A stretch of DNA of 64,000 bases, taken from positions 1,550,001 through 1,614,000 of the forward strand of contig CP083824.1 of assembly GCA_023023105.1 (NCBI GenBank), given 5' to 3'. This document shows positions 22,802 through 32,569 of the stretch, one piece after another; the stretch's first letter is position 1, and the number at the start of each line of letters is the position of its first letter. Source of the DNA: Enterobacter ludwigii (GTDB taxonomy: Bacteria > Pseudomonadota > Gammaproteobacteria > Enterobacterales > Enterobacteriaceae). The notes under the pieces were generated by a model. That model was not told where the DNA came from, made no database searches, and worked only from the letters and a program-made list of their open reading frames with translations. The position numbers and the translations under genes are program-made.

Positions 22802-24055
22802 ATGTGTGACCAGCACCATGCCGACAGGCATATATTATGCTCGCAATGCGACATGCTCGTGGCGTTGCCAGAGCTTGGTCACGGACATAAAGCGCTGTGT
22901 CCACGTTGCGGCGCAACGTTGACAACCGAGTGGGACGCACCGCGGCAGCGTCCCACTGCTTACGCTCTGGCAGCATTATTCATGCTGCTGCTCTCCAATC
23001 TCTTCCCGTTCATCTATATGAAGGTGGGCGGAATTACCAGCCAGGTCGATTTGCTCGAAATCCCGGGCGTGATGTTCTCAGAAGATTACGCCAGCCTCGG
23101 CACCTTTTTTCTGCTCTTCGTCCAGATAGTCCCGGCTTTTTGCCTGGTCGTTATCCTGCTGCTGGTGAACCGTGTCAGGATGCCGTCGTCACTGAAAATC
23201 AAACTCGCGCGTATCCTTTTTCAGCTTAAAAGCTGGGGGATGGCCGAGATCTTTCTGGCGGGGATTCTGGTCAGTTTCGTGAAGCTGATGGCGTATGGCG
23301 ACGTGGGGATTGGCAGCAGCTTTATCCCCTGGTGTCTGTACTGCGTCCTGCAGCTGCGCGCCTTCCAGTGTGTGGACAGGCGCTGGGCGTGGGACGATAT
23401 CGCACCAGCGCCGACGCTTGCGCAGACGGTAAAGGTCGGGGTGCCCGGTATTCGTCAGGGGCTACGTTCGTGTCCGTGCTGTACCGCCGTGCTGCCCGCC
23501 GATCTCGACGTTTGTCCGCGCTGCGAAACCAAAGGGCACGTGCGGCGTAAAAACAGCCTGCAGTGGACGATGGCACTACTGGTGACCTCTGTCATGCTGT
23601 ATCTGCCAGCTAATATCTTGCCGATTATGATCACCGATCTGCTGGGCGACAAAATGCCCTCGACGATCCTGGCCGGGGTGATATTGCTGTGGGGTGAAGG
23701 TTCGTATCCGGTTGCCGGTGTAATCTTTATCGCCAGTATTATGGTGCCAACCCTGAAAATGATCGCGATCGCCTGGCTCTGTTGGGATGCGAAAGGTCAC
23801 GGTAAACGCGACAGCGAACGCATGCACCTGATTTATGAAGTGGTCGAGTTTGTCGGACGCTGGTCAATGATTGACGTGTTTGTTATTGCCGTTCTCTCTG
23901 CACTGGTGCGGATGGGCGGATTGATGAGTATTTATCCCGCGATGGGGGCTTTAATGTTTGCACTGGTCGTGATTATGACTATGTTTGCGGCCATGACCTT
24001 CGACCCTCGTTTATCGTGGGATCGTGAGCCTGAATCAAGCCATGAGGAAGAGTAA
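22802..24055 (+). CDS. pqiA: Intermembrane transport protein PqiA
   Basis: Inner-membrane subunit of the PqiABC system, which moves lipids between inner and outer membranes and supports envelope integrity. The 417-aa product is a tandem repeat. Each half starts with paired CxxC motifs (CSQC...CPRC near residue 14; CPCC...CPRC near residue 222) followed by about four membrane segments. It lies 13 bases downstream of uup. In E. coli the operon is induced by paraquat through SoxS; no SoxS box was identified here. Confidence 0.94.
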   Translation: MCDQHHADRHILCSQCDMLVALPELGHGHKALCPRCGATLTTEWDAPRQRPTAYALAALFMLLLSNLFPFIYMKVGGITSQVDLLEIPGVMFSEDYASLGTFFLLFVQIVPAFCLVVILLLVNRVRMPSSLKIKLARILFQLKSWGMAEIFLAGILVSFVKLMAYGDVGIGSSFIPWCLYCVLQLRAFQCVDRRWAWDDIAPAPTLAQTVKVGVPGIRQGLRSCPCCTAVLPADLDVCPRCETKGHVRRKNSLQWTMALLVTSVMLYLPANILPIMITDLLGDKMPSTILAGVILLWGEGSYPVAGVIFIASIMVPTLKMIAIAWLCWDAKGHGKRDSERMHLIYEVVEFVGRWSMIDVFVIAVLSALVRMGGLMSIYPAMGALMFALVVIMTMFAAMTFDPRLSWDREPESSHEEE

Positions 24056-24059
24056 GAGC

Positions 24060-25700
24060 ATGGAAAATAAGAGTGGAGAGGCGAAAGTGCAGAAGGTCAA
24101 GAACTGGTCACCGGTGTGGATTTTCCCCATCGTGACGGCGCTGATCGGGGCATGGATCCTGTTTTATCACTACAGCCATCAGGGGCCGGAAGTGACGCTG
24201 ATTACCACCAATGCCGAGGGGATTGAGGGCGGTAAAACGACCATCAAGAGCCGCAGCGTGGATGTGGGTGTGGTTGAAAGCGCAACCCTGACCGATGATT
24301 TAACCCATGTGGAAATTAAGGCGCGCCTTAATGCTGGCATGGAAAAACTGCTGCATGGCGATTCCGTTTTCTGGGTGGTTAAGCCTCAGGTAGGACGTGA
24401 AGGGATTAGCGGTTTAGGGACGCTGCTCTCCGGGGCCTATATTGAACTGCAGCCCGGTACGAAGGGTAGCCAGCCGGGAAAATACCAGCTTCTGGATTCA
24501 CCACCGCTTGCGCCGCCTGATGCCAAGGGTATCCGCGTGATCCTCGACAGTAAAAAAGCGGGTCAGCTTACGGCGGGCGATCCCGTGCTGTTCCGCGGTT
24601 ATCGCGTCGGGTCGGTTGAGAAAAGTACCTTTGATCCGCAGAAACGCGCGATCAGCTATCAACTGTTTATCAATGCACCGAACGATCGGCTGGTCACCAG
24701 TAACGTCCGTTTCTGGAAAGACAGCGGGATCGCGGTGGATCTGACCTCTGCGGGTATGCGCGTTGAAATGGGGTCTCTGACCACGCTGTTTGGCGGTGGC
24801 GTGAGTTTTGACGTACCGGAAGGCCTGGATTTGGGGCAGCCGGTTACAGAAAACACGGCTTTCAGACTCTTTGACGATCAAAAAAGCATCCAGGATGCGC
24901 TGTATACCAGCCACGTTGATTTCCTGATGTTCTTCAAAGATTCCGTCCGCGGCCTGCAGCCGGGTGCACCGGTTGAGTTCCGCGGCATTCGTCTTGGTAC
25001 GGTTGGGCAAGTTCCGTTCTTCGTTCCGGGACTTCAGCAGGTGCTGGATGATGATTACCGCATCCCGGTGCTGATCCGCATTGAGCCAGAGCGTCTGGTC
25101 AATCAGATTGGCGAAAATCAGGATATTGGCACGCACATCTCTCAACTGATGGAACGCGGTCTGCGCGGGTCGCTGAAAACCGGTAACCTGGTGACAGGTG
25201 CTCTGTATGTGGATATGGACTTCTACCCGAAAGCTCCGCCGATTACCGGTATCCGTGAATTCGGTGGCTACAAGATTATCCCAACGGTGAGCAGCGGCCT
25301 GGCGCAGATCCAGCAGCGCCTGATGGAAACGCTGGATAAGATTAACAATCTGCCACTGAATCCGATGATTGAAGCCGCGACAAACTCTCTGAGCGAGAGC
25401 CAGGCAACGATGCGCCGTCTGCAAACCACGCTGGATAACATCAACAAGATCACAGCGAGCCAGAGCATGCAGCAACTGCCGCAGGATATGCAGAAAACGT
25501 TGCGTGAGCTGAACCGCAGTATGCAGGGCTTCCAGCCTGGTTCTGCGGCTTACAACAAGATGGTGGCTGATATGCAGCGCCTTGATCAGGTCTTACGTGA
25601 ACTGCAGCCTGTTCTGAAGACGCTCAATGAGAAGAGCAACGCGCTGGTGTTCGAAGCGAAAGATAAAAAGGATCCTGAGCCTAAGAGGGCAAAAGAATGA
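24060..25700 (+). CDS. pqiB: MCE-domain lipid transport protein PqiB
   Basis: Periplasm-spanning MCE protein anchored in the inner membrane that forms a needle-like hexameric tunnel in E. coli. The 546-aa product has an N-terminal membrane helix (WIFPIVTALIGAWILFYHY), then three MCE domains (starting near PEVTLITTNAEGIEGG, GIRVILDSKKAGQL and HVDFLMFFKDSVRG). A long C-terminal helical region rich in Gln and Leu forms the needle. The ATG at 24060 lies 4 bases after the pqiA stop and gives the E. coli length. Confidence 0.95.
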   Translation: MENKSGEAKVQKVKNWSPVWIFPIVTALIGAWILFYHYSHQGPEVTLITTNAEGIEGGKTTIKSRSVDVGVVESATLTDDLTHVEIKARLNAGMEKLLHGDSVFWVVKPQVGREGISGLGTLLSGAYIELQPGTKGSQPGKYQLLDSPPLAPPDAKGIRVILDSKKAGQLTAGDPVLFRGYRVGSVEKSTFDPQKRAISYQLFINAPNDRLVTSNVRFWKDSGIAVDLTSAGMRVEMGSLTTLFGGGVSFDVPEGLDLGQPVTENTAFRLFDDQKSIQDALYTSHVDFLMFFKDSVRGLQPGAPVEFRGIRLGTVGQVPFFVPGLQQVLDDDYRIPVLIRIEPERLVNQIGENQDIGTHISQLMERGLRGSLKTGNLVTGALYVDMDFYPKAPPITGIREFGGYKIIPTVSSGLAQIQQRLMETLDKINNLPLNPMIEAATNSLSESQATMRRLQTTLDNINKITASQSMQQLPQDMQKTLRELNRSMQGFQPGSAAYNKMVADMQRLDQVLRELQPVLKTLNEKSNALVFEAKDKKDPEPKRAKE

Positions 25701-26263
25701 ATAAGTGGCTATTGATGGTTGGCGCTCTGCTATTAACGGCGTGCAGTTCAGGTGTAGAGAATAAAAGCTACTACCAGTTGCCTGTTAGTACGCAGAATAG
25801 CGGGCAAAGTACGGCCAGTCAGGGAAATCGTCAGCTCTGGGTTGAGCAGGTTGCCGTGCCAGATTATCTGGCAGGTAACGGTGTGGTCTACCAAACCAGC
25901 GATGTGAAATACGTGATTGCGACAAACAACCTGTGGGCCAGCCCGCTGGATCAGCAACTGCGCAACACGCTGGTGGCCAATCTGGGCAGCCAGCTTCCGG
26001 GCTGGGTTGTCGCTTCGCAGCCGCTGGGTAACGATCAAGATACGCTGAACGTCACCGTAACAGGCTTCCACGGCCGTTATGACGGTGCGGTGGTGATCAG
26101 CGGTGAGTGGCTGCTGAATCATCAGGGGCAGCTGATTAAGCGTCCTTTCCATCTGGAGCTGAAGCAGCAGAAAGATGGCTATGACGAAATGGTGAAAGTC
26201 CTGGCTCAGGGTTGGGCACAGGAGTCGGCCAGTATCGCCAGGGAAATTTCCCGGCTGCCATAA
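25697..26263 (+). CDS. pqiC: Outer-membrane lipoprotein PqiC (YmbA)
   Basis: Lipoprotein partner of PqiB at the outer membrane. The 188-aa precursor has the lipobox LTAC with the lipid-modified Cys16. Ser follows at +2, which favours outer-membrane sorting by Lol. The ABC-type-transport-auxiliary fold is suggested by the LWVEQVAVPDYLAGNGVVYQ segment. It overlaps pqiB by 4 bases (ATGA), so the two are translationally coupled. Confidence 0.94.
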   Translation: MNKWLLMVGALLLTACSSGVENKSYYQLPVSTQNSGQSTASQGNRQLWVEQVAVPDYLAGNGVVYQTSDVKYVIATNNLWASPLDQQLRNTLVANLGSQLPGWVVASQPLGNDQDTLNVTVTGFHGRYDGAVVISGEWLLNHQGQLIKRPFHLELKQQKDGYDEMVKVLAQGWAQESASIAREISRLP

Positions 26264-26278
26264 GTAAAATTCATCGTC

Positions 26279-26319
26279 AAAAACCGCAATCGGTCTGCCA
26301 CTGATTGCGGTTTTTTTTT
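26279..26319 (+). terminator. pqiABC terminator
   Basis: Stem AACCGCAATC/GATTGCGGTT (26281-26290 and 26302-26311) followed by an unbroken T run to 26319. Confidence 0.85.
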
Positions 26320-26518
26320 CGTTTTCACTTCAGGTTGTTACTTGTGCCGGGTCACAATTTTTGTACAAATGATCTTCCAGCTAGCTCACAAATATGACAC
26401 CCGTATGAATTTTGAACATTGACGCTGCGACTAATTCGGGGTATTCGTTATCTGTGCCTGTGCATTTGTGCAGACACTGTTTTCTTTCCACCAGACAAAA
26501 GAATGAGGGAAACGAGGC

Positions 26519-26686
26519 ATGAAGAGACAGAAACGAGATCGCCTGGAACGGGCTCATCAACGTGGTTATCAGGCCGGCATCGCTGGACGTTCTAAAGAAA
26601 TGTGTCCTTATCAGACGATAAACCAAAGGTCACAATGGCTTGGAGGCTGGCGAGAAGCCATCGGCGACAGGGCACTCATAGCCTGA
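26519..26686 (+). CDS. rmf: Ribosome modulation factor
   Basis: 55-residue basic protein that dimerises 70S ribosomes into inactive 100S particles in stationary phase. The product reads MKRQKRDRLERAHQRGYQAG at the start and ends GDRALIA. It matches E. coli RMF in length and sequence and lies between pqiC and fabA, as in E. coli. A GAGGGAAACGAGGC stretch before the ATG provides the ribosome-binding site. The 255-base upstream region carries its promoter, which in E. coli responds to ppGpp. Confidence 0.95.
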   Translation: MKRQKRDRLERAHQRGYQAGIAGRSKEMCPYQTINQRSQWLGGWREAIGDRALIA

Positions 26687-26701
26687 TAACGTCTCTTTAA
26701 A

Positions 26702-26738
26702 AAAAGAAACCTCCGCAATGCGGAGGTTTCGCCTTTTT
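26702..26738. terminator. Bidirectional terminator between rmf and fabA
   Basis: Stem GAAACCTCCGC/GCGGAGGTTTC (26706-26716 and 26720-26730) with a 3-base loop, flanked by A-rich sequence on the left and CTTTTT on the right. Confidence 0.85.
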
Positions 26739-26757
26739 GAGATTGCGAAAAGCAATA

Positions 26758-27276
26758 TCAGAACGCGGAAGTGTCCTGGAACAGACCCACTTTCAGGTCG
26801 CTCGCGCTATAGATCAGGCGACCATCGACCAGCACTTCGCCATCCGCCAGGCCCATAATCAGGCGACGGTTAACAATGCGTTTGAAGTGAATACGATAGG
26901 TCACTTTCTTCGCAGTAGGCAGAACCTGACCGGTGAATTTCACTTCGCCAACACCCAGTGCGCGGCCTTTACCTTCGCCACCCAGCCAGCCCAGATAGAA
27001 GCCAACCAGCTGCCACATTGCATCCAGGCCCAGACAGCCAGGCATTACCGGATCGCCAATAAAGTGGCAACCGAAGAACCACAGATCCGGGTTGATATCG
27101 AGTTCTGCTTCTACGTAACCCTTATCGAAGTTGCCGCCGGTTTCGGTCATTTTCACGACACGGTCCATCATCAGCATGTTCGGGGCCGGTAACTGTGGGC
27201 CTTTCGCACCAAACAGTTCACCGCGACCAGAGGCAAGAAGATCTTCTTTTGTATAGGATTCGCGTTTATCTACCAT
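26758..27276 (-). CDS. fabA: 3-hydroxydecanoyl-ACP dehydratase/isomerase
   Basis: Dehydrates 3-hydroxydecanoyl-ACP and isomerises trans-2 to cis-3-decenoyl-ACP, the entry point for unsaturated fatty acids. The 172-aa hot-dog-fold protein has catalytic His71 (GCHFIGD) and Asp85 (LGLDAMWQ), numbering the initiator Met as 1. The start at 27276 ([10 protein letters not shown]) matches E. coli; the longer open frame upstream runs into the promoter and is not coding. FabR and FadR sites precede it. Confidence 0.97.
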   Translation of the reverse strand: MVDKRESYTKEDLLASGRGELFGAKGPQLPAPNMLMMDRVVKMTETGGNFDKGYVEAELDINPDLWFFGCHFIGDPVMPGCLGLDAMWQLVGFYLGWLGGEGKGRALGVGEVKFTGQVLPTAKKVTYRIHFKRIVNRRLIMGLADGEVLVDGRLIYSASDLKVGLFQDTSAF

Positions 27277-27314
27277 GTTCTCAGTAAGCCTTATTTTAGT
27301 GAAGGACGCAGGAT

Positions 27315-27332
27315 AGCTAACACGTGTACGCT
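27315..27332. promoter_or_regulatory. FabR operator at fabA
   Basis: AGCTAACACGTGTACGCT is an imperfect palindrome that matches the known FabR site AGCGTACA-N2-TGTACGCT in most positions. It lies about 40 bases upstream of the fabA start, where FabR represses unsaturated fatty acid synthesis. Confidence 0.7.
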
Positions 27333-27333
27333 G

Positions 27334-27350
27334 AACAAGTCCGATCAGTT
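27334..27350 (-). promoter_or_regulatory. FadR activator site at fabA
   Basis: On the minus strand, AACTGATCGGACTTGTT matches the FadR consensus AACTGGTCNGACCAGTT at 14 of 17 positions. It abuts the FabR operator and overlaps the lonB stop codon, as in E. coli. Confidence 0.7.
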
Positions 27351-29105
27351 CGAACCAAACCAGCCTAACCAGCGTAACGGCCATGGATAACGATGACGAG
27401 CATCCTGCTGTGTCGCCTGAGCAATACGCTCCTGAATAGTCTGCATCAGGTTGGTTTGCCCTTCGCCATCCCATATCAGGTTTGTCAGTAAGGGTAGTGC
27501 ATCCTCAATCCCTTCGATGGCCCAGATGGCGAATTGCTCTTGCTCCACCGCATCCAGAATATCCTGACTGAGGCTCAAATGGCGTGCATTGGGAGCAGGA
27601 ATAATCACACCCTGTTTGCCATTTAAACCGCGCTGCTGACAGATAGAGAAGAAGCCTTCAATTTTTTCATTGAGGCCTCCCACTGGCTGGGCACGACCGA
27701 ATTGGTCCACCGAGCCGGTGATCGCGATGTTCTGATTGATGGGCACTTCGGCCAGGGCGCTGATTAGGGCGCACAGTTCTGCCATAGAGGCGCTATCACC
27801 ATCGACTTCGCTGTAGGACTGCTCAAACGTCAGCGAGGCGGAGAAGGGGATCTGTTGCTCGAGCTGCAGCTCTGACATCAAAAACGCCTGCATGATCATC
27901 ATGCCTTTCGCGTGAATGTTTCCGCCCAGCTCGGCTTTCCGTTCGATATCGGTGAACTCACCATCGCCAATATGGACAACGCAGCTGATACGGGACGGTT
28001 CGCCGATTGCGCGAGGATGGCCCGGAAATTCAATCACCGACAGGGCGTTAATCTGTCCGACGCGTTCGCCTTCTGTCTCGACCAGAATTTGTTCCAGCAG
28101 AATTTCATCCTGCATACGGTCAGCAAGATAGCCTTCTCGCCACTCACGCTGAGCCAGCATCTGTGTGAGCTGTTCTCCGGTGAACGCACCGTTACCGCTG
28201 ATCACCCCCACTTCACGCAGCTGTTTGCCGATCCAGAGCGGACAGAGGGGCAGCGTTTCCTGGTCACCGGTATATCGCACCGCTTCGCGAATCAAGCCTG
28301 GCCACGCGTCAGCCGCAGGTGTTGGCAGCGAAAAGCGTTCAGCTACAGCCATTACCCACTGGCACCACTGCGCCATATCGTCGGCATCGGCAATCTGGAT
28401 GTTGTCTTCGTACTCGCTGTAGACCGCCTGCTCAGCCAGTTCCGGTTCCATCTCCTGGAAGTCTGCCAGAGATTCGCGGTCACCCGTCAGCACGACGGTC
28501 AACGACAGAGGCATAGAGGGAACAGAGACAGGCAGAGGACGGGACTCATCGTAGCCGACCCAGTCAAAACGTTGCTGGTTCACAATCGTTTTCAGACGCA
28601 TCCACAACAGCGGCTGCGAGAGTAGGGTACGCAGTGAGATGATAAGTACACCGCCATTTGCGCGATGTACCAACCCCGGTTGCAGCGAAAGTTCACCATT
28701 AAACTGGCGCAGACAACCAAAGAGTTGTTCCGCCTCGACCCAGTTAGCGGTAATCACTTCGCCTTTAGCGGCAAAACGGCCATCCGCCTGAACTGCCGGT
28801 TCGAAAGTGACATCATGTCCCGCGATACGATATTCGCCGCCAAAGAGGGCATTCGTTTCCGACTGCAACTGGCGCATGGCGTCCCCGACAAGCGTCAGGT
28901 ACTCCGCTTCTTCCGGGGCTTTAAGCAACATGAAAGGCGCCGTTGCCCATGGGCTTAACACCTGCTCCAGCGCATAATGCAAACGTGGTTGCGTATCGCT
29001 AAGGATGAATTCGTGTTCTTTTGCGAGATCTGGCTGTGCAAACAGTTCCTGATAGCTCTCGGTATCCGGAACAAGGTCACGCCATGCAAGTTTCGTAATG
29101 GTCAA
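27345..29105 (-). CDS. lonB: Lon-type protease LonB-like (YcbZ)
   Basis: 586-aa Lon-family protein of the same length as E. coli YcbZ. The C-terminal proteolytic domain has the catalytic Ser in [10 protein letters not shown] and Lys in GGLNEKIEG, so the Ser-Lys dyad is intact. The N-terminal ATPase-like region lacks a recognisable Walker A motif, as is usual for this subgroup, so ATP dependence is uncertain. The cellular substrate is unknown. It lies upstream of fabA on the same strand and its 3' end overlaps the fabA regulatory sites. Confidence 0.88.
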   Translation of the reverse strand: MTITKLAWRDLVPDTESYQELFAQPDLAKEHEFILSDTQPRLHYALEQVLSPWATAPFMLLKAPEEAEYLTLVGDAMRQLQSETNALFGGEYRIAGHDVTFEPAVQADGRFAAKGEVITANWVEAEQLFGCLRQFNGELSLQPGLVHRANGGVLIISLRTLLSQPLLWMRLKTIVNQQRFDWVGYDESRPLPVSVPSMPLSLTVVLTGDRESLADFQEMEPELAEQAVYSEYEDNIQIADADDMAQWCQWVMAVAERFSLPTPAADAWPGLIREAVRYTGDQETLPLCPLWIGKQLREVGVISGNGAFTGEQLTQMLAQREWREGYLADRMQDEILLEQILVETEGERVGQINALSVIEFPGHPRAIGEPSRISCVVHIGDGEFTDIERKAELGGNIHAKGMMIMQAFLMSELQLEQQIPFSASLTFEQSYSEVDGDSASMAELCALISALAEVPINQNIAITGSVDQFGRAQPVGGLNEKIEGFFSICQQRGLNGKQGVIIPAPNARHLSLSQDILDAVEQEQFAIWAIEGIEDALPLLTNLIWDGEGQTNLMQTIQERIAQATQQDARHRYPWPLRWLGWFGSN

Positions 29106-29290
29106 AGTTGATGTTTTTTAGTCAGATGTAAAAGCGTGGAGTATACCGTAAGCGAGGGGGACTACCCAAGCAGGATTGGGGATTTCGACAGGGGGATTGC
29201 CTGCATTCACTCACATATATGATTTCTTTTCAGCAGATTGCTAAAAAACTGATATTCTGAACAGAGTTACGTGGTAACACTGAGATCGCA

Positions 29291-29743
29291 ATGAAATATC
29301 AACAACTGGAAAATCTCGAAAGCGGCTGGAAATGGAAGTACCTGGTCAAAAAGCACCGTGAAGGGGAGTTGATCACCTGCTACATCGAAGCCAGCGCTGC
29401 GCAAGAAGCCGTGGATATTTTGCTGACCCTCGAAAATGAACCGGTACAGGTTAACGGCTGGATTGAGAAGCACATCAATCCTGCGTTGTTGAACCGAATG
29501 AAGCAAACTATCCGCGCGCGACGCAAACGACATTTTAATGCGGAGCATCAACACACTCGCAAAAAATCAATCGACCTTGAGTTCGTGGTCTGGCAGCGCC
29601 TGGCGGGGCTGGCACAACGGCGTGGTAAAACGCTGTCGGAAACGATTGTGCAATTGATTGAGGATGCGGAGCATAAAGAGAAGTACGCCAACCAGATGTC
29701 GACGTTGAAGAACGACCTTCAGGCATTGTTGGGCAAAAAATAG
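29291..29743 (+). CDS. matP: Macrodomain Ter protein MatP
   Basis: DNA-binding protein of 150 aa that organises the chromosomal Ter macrodomain by binding matS sites and links it to ZapB at the divisome. An N-terminal four-helix region ([20 protein letters not shown]) is followed by a ribbon-helix-helix ([29 protein letters not shown] begins near residue 91) and a C-terminal coiled coil. It is divergent from lonB and shares a bidirectional terminator with ompA. Confidence 0.95.
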   Translation: MKYQQLENLESGWKWKYLVKKHREGELITCYIEASAAQEAVDILLTLENEPVQVNGWIEKHINPALLNRMKQTIRARRKRHFNAEHQHTRKKSIDLEFVVWQRLAGLAQRRGKTLSETIVQLIEDAEHKEKYANQMSTLKNDLQALLGKK

Positions 29744-29765
29744 ACTTTTGTTTTCTTCAGATAAT

Positions 29766-29795
29766 AAAAAACCCCGCATTGCGGGGTTTTTTTAT
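29766..29795. terminator. Bidirectional terminator between matP and ompA
   Basis: Stem AAAACCCCGC/GCGGGGTTTT (29768-29777 and 29781-29790) with a 3-base loop, flanked by A and T runs on both sides. Confidence 0.88.
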
Positions 29796-29806
29796 AAGAC
29801 GATAAC

Positions 29807-30862
29807 TTATGCCGCTGGCTGAGTTACAACGTCTTTGATGCCTTTAACTTCGATCTCAACGCGACGATCTGGAGCCAGGCAGTCGATCAGTGCAGGGCGA
29901 GCTTTCACGTTGTCACAGGTGTTGCCAGTAACTGGGTTAGATTTGCCCATACCACGTGGGGAGATCTTGTTAGCTGGGATACCTTTAGAGATCAGGTAAT
30001 CAACAACAGACTGAGCACGTTTCTCAGACAGTTTCTGGTTGTAAGCGTCAGAACCGATACGGTCGGTGAAGCCCAGAACCACTACAGAACCATCTTTAGG
30101 ATCCAGGTTGCTCAGCTGAGAGTACAGCTGATCCAGTGCCTGCTGGCCTTCTGGTTTCAGAGTTGCTTTGTTGAAGTTGAACAGAACGTCAGACTTCAGA
30201 GTGAAGTGTTTGGTCTGTACTTCTGGAGCTGGAGCCGGCGCTGGAGCAACAACTGGTGCTGCTTCTTCCTGCTGGCCGAAACGGTAGGAAACACCTACGC
30301 TCAGCATGCCGTTGTCTGGACGAACACCAACGGTGCCAGCGTCGCCGATGTTGTTAACCCACTGATATTCCAGACGGGTAGCGATGTCACGGGTCATAGC
30401 CCACTCAACGCCACCAGCGAATACTGGGGAAACACCGGTGTCATGGTCGCTGCCAATCTGGTTGTTGCTGGAGTCAGCGCGCCATACCATGCCGCCCAGA
30501 CGGGTGTACACGTCCAGATCGTCAGTTACTGGGTAACCCAGTTTAGCGGTCAGCTGAACGCCCTGTGCTTTGAAAGCGCCGTTTACGGTGTCGCCTTTGT
30601 ATGGCATACGACCTAACCAGTCGTAACCCATTTCAAAACCAACATACGGGTTAACCTGATAGCCACCGAACGCACCTGCACCAAGCTGGCTCTCGTGAGT
30701 CGGGCCATCGTTGTTCAGTTTGCTGTTGTACCAGCCGGTGTCGTGGAACTGAGACCAACCCAGTTTACCACCTGCATACCAGGTATTATCTTTCGGAGCG
30801 GCCTGCGCTACGGTAGCGAAGCCAGCCAGTGCCACTGCAATCGCGATAGCTGTCTTTTTCAT
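29807..30862 (-). CDS. ompA: Outer membrane protein A
   Basis: Abundant outer-membrane protein that anchors the membrane to peptidoglycan and is a phage and colicin receptor. The 351-aa precursor has a 21-residue signal (ends VAQA), an eight-strand N-terminal barrel, an Ala-Pro hinge (APAPAPAPE) and a periplasmic OmpA domain. That domain has the DAP-binding motif [20 protein letters not shown]. The start at 30862 follows the conserved GAGGCGCAAAAA leader; upstream in-frame sequence is 5' UTR. Confidence 0.97.
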   Translation of the reverse strand: MKKTAIAIAVALAGFATVAQAAPKDNTWYAGGKLGWSQFHDTGWYNSKLNNDGPTHESQLGAGAFGGYQVNPYVGFEMGYDWLGRMPYKGDTVNGAFKAQGVQLTAKLGYPVTDDLDVYTRLGGMVWRADSSNNQIGSDHDTGVSPVFAGGVEWAMTRDIATRLEYQWVNNIGDAGTVGVRPDNGMLSVGVSYRFGQQEEAAPVVAPAPAPAPEVQTKHFTLKSDVLFNFNKATLKPEGQQALDQLYSQLSNLDPKDGSVVVLGFTDRIGSDAYNQKLSEKRAQSVVDYLISKGIPANKISPRGMGKSNPVTGNTCDNVKARPALIDCLAPDRRVEIEVKGIKDVVTQPAA

Positions 30863-31040
30863 TTTTTGCGCCTCGTTATCATCCAAAATTCGCCATGAAA
30901 GTCTCTGGAGAGAATCACGGTTAAATCCTTCACCGGGGGGCGTGGTCAAATATAAATCTACCGATATCTTCGGCTTAGGCCGAGCACCCCTGGCGATGTA
31001 AAGTCTACAACGTAGCTGAAAACTTACAAGTGTGAAGTCC
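30863..31040 (-). promoter_or_regulatory. ompA promoter and structured 5' UTR
   Basis: The minus-strand leader is close to that of E. coli over about 160 bases. It includes CTTGTAAGTTTTCA and TGTAGACTTTACATCG in the promoter, the hairpin TCGGC-CTAA-GCCGA and GGATGATAACGAGGCGC at the ribosome-binding site. In E. coli this UTR confers unusual mRNA stability and is the target of the sRNA MicA. From 31040 to the sulA stop the sequence is AT-rich with no gene. Confidence 0.75.
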
Positions 31041-31216
31041 GTCAGGCATATGAAAAAAAAAGTTCCGTATACCTATTATTTAACATTTTTTGCGCGAATT
31101 TTGTGCAATAAAATTAAGGAGAACCGCACCAGACAAGCCTTGCCGCAATTTTGAGGCCGGGAACTAAAAGCACATCTTGTGGTCAAAAAAAATTCCAGGA
31201 AAAATCTTAATTTCAC

Positions 31217-31726
31217 TCAATGATACAAATTTGAGTGAATTTTTAGCCCAGAAAGTTGTCCTCTGCGATAAGAATCTGGATGAACCGGGCGCATGATAAA
31301 CCCGATCGCATTACCTTCTTCAGCCGCTTCAGTCAGACGAAAATGTTCCTCTTCCGTCAATTCTTCCGGTAACCATCCAATCACCACACTGTAATTTCCC
31401 GTGCGTAATGCGCGGATCATCGACTCAACGGTATCACACGGCGAGAGTTGATTAATTTGCATGACCTTTGCCAGCGGAAGGCCAGCGGACTGAACCCATT
31501 CCCGGCTCAGTTTTTGCTGTGGCGTCAGCCAAAGCTGCCAGCGGGACTGCTGTCCAAGCTGTTGTAATAACGGCAGCAGCAGCAGTTGAGTTAACAGAGG
31601 CTGGTCCTCACGATAAACCACTTCGCTAATAAGCCCTGTCGAAGCACTGCCGACGGTGCTCTGCGCAACGTTGCCAGCGGTAGAAGAGAGAAAGGTTGAG
31701 CGATTTGCATAGCCTGAAGTGTGCAT
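31217..31726 (-). CDS. sulA: SOS cell division inhibitor SulA
   Basis: Blocks FtsZ polymerisation after DNA damage and is removed by Lon. The 169-aa product has the E. coli length and the conserved C-terminus [13 protein letters not shown] recognised by Lon. The start chosen is ATG 31726 ([10 protein letters not shown]), which aligns with E. coli MYTSGYAHRS. Another ATG lies two codons upstream, and a longer frame beyond it crosses the LexA box and is not coding. A LexA box lies 21-40 bases upstream. Confidence 0.95.
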   Translation of the reverse strand: MHTSGYANRSTFLSSTAGNVAQSTVGSASTGLISEVVYREDQPLLTQLLLLPLLQQLGQQSRWQLWLTPQQKLSREWVQSAGLPLAKVMQINQLSPCDTVESMIRALRTGNYSVVIGWLPEELTEEEHFRLTEAAEEGNAIGFIMRPVHPDSYRRGQLSGLKIHSNLYH

Positions 31727-31746
31727 ATTCATTCCAGCCCTGTAGT

Positions 31747-31766
31747 TACTGTATGGATATACAGTA
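31747..31766. promoter_or_regulatory. LexA (SOS) box of sulA
   Basis: TACTGTATGGATATACAGTA fits the consensus TACTG-N10-CAGTA exactly and sits just upstream of sulA. Confidence 0.95.
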
Positions 31767-31942
31767 ACCCCTGTATGCATAAAGATCAACCTCATTTTCG
31801 GAAAGCGACTCGCAAAATTCATTCAATATTGATGCCCCTTGAAAAATCATCTTGCCCAACAGCGATAAGTTGCCTATTTTCCTGCTAACGGATCCGCTAG
31901 TAAGAAACATCGTTGTTAATTTTTGATTTATAAGGAAATATC

Positions 31943-32569
31943 ATGAAAAAGATATCTTATGAACGGATCTATAAATCCCAGGAATATCTGTCTCCGCTGG
32001 GGGACATTCAACATCGGGCACTGTTTGGAGGCTATACCCTGGCAGTGGATGATGCGGTCTTTGCCATGGTGTCAGAGGGAGAACTCTACCTCCGCGCCTG
32101 TGAGGAAAGTGCGAAATACTGTGTAAAGAATGCCGCCTCGTTTTTGACACTCATGAAACGGGGGCGTCCGGTGCTTCTGAACTATTATCGCGTGGATGAC
32201 GGATTGTGGCAGGACAGAGAGCGGCTGCTTCAGCTCTCCTCGTTCGCACTGAGAGCGGCAAGAAAAGAACGCTCTCAGCGTCATCAACGAAATCGGCTTA
32301 AGGATCTCCCGAACCTGACGTTTCAGCTTGAAGTCTTGCTTTTTGAAGCGGGTATTACCGATGAAGAAACGCTTCGGACGCTGGGTGCGAAAGCGAGCTG
32401 GCTGAAGATGCGGGCAAAAAATAAAGCACTCAGTATTAAAGTGCTTTTCGCGCTGGAAGGTGCCATTGAGGGACTTCATGAAGCGGCACTCCCGGCGGGA
32501 ATACGCCGGGAGCTGACGGAGTGGTTTAATGCGCTGCCTGAGCCACAGGAGAATCACTCCTCCAGGTAG
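31943..32569 (+). CDS. sxy: Competence regulator Sxy/TfoX
   Basis: CRP coactivator at CRP-S promoters of DNA-uptake genes. The 208-aa product has the TfoX N-terminal domain (SQEYLSPLGDIQHRALFGGYTLAVDD) and C-terminal domain (DLPNLTFQLEVLLFEAGITDEETLRTLGAKASWL). The 5' region before the ATG contains TAAGGAAAT as ribosome-binding site. Its 3' end overlaps the convergent yccS by 44 bases, an unusually long convergent overlap that still leaves both reading frames intact. Confidence 0.94.
   Translation: MKKISYERIYKSQEYLSPLGDIQHRALFGGYTLAVDDAVFAMVSEGELYLRACEESAKYCVKNAASFLTLMKRGRPVLLNYYRVDDGLWQDRERLLQLSSFALRAARKERSQRHQRNRLKDLPNLTFQLEVLLFEAGITDEETLRTLGAKASWLKMRAKNKALSIKVLFALEGAIEGLHEAALPAGIRRELTEWFNALPEPQENHSSR

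Noticed and set aside
24498..25475. 325-codon open frame antisense to pqiB
   Set aside because: No homology recognised and entirely inside the MCE-domain coding sequence.
26344..26360. CRP-like site TTGTGCCGGGTCACAA upstream of rmf
   Set aside because: The half-sites are separated by four bases where CRP needs six, so it is not a good match.
29291..29743. Search for matS sites (GTGAC-RNY-GTCAC) around matP
   Set aside because: Reading by eye through GTGAC occurrences gave no full match; a pattern search would be needed to exclude them.
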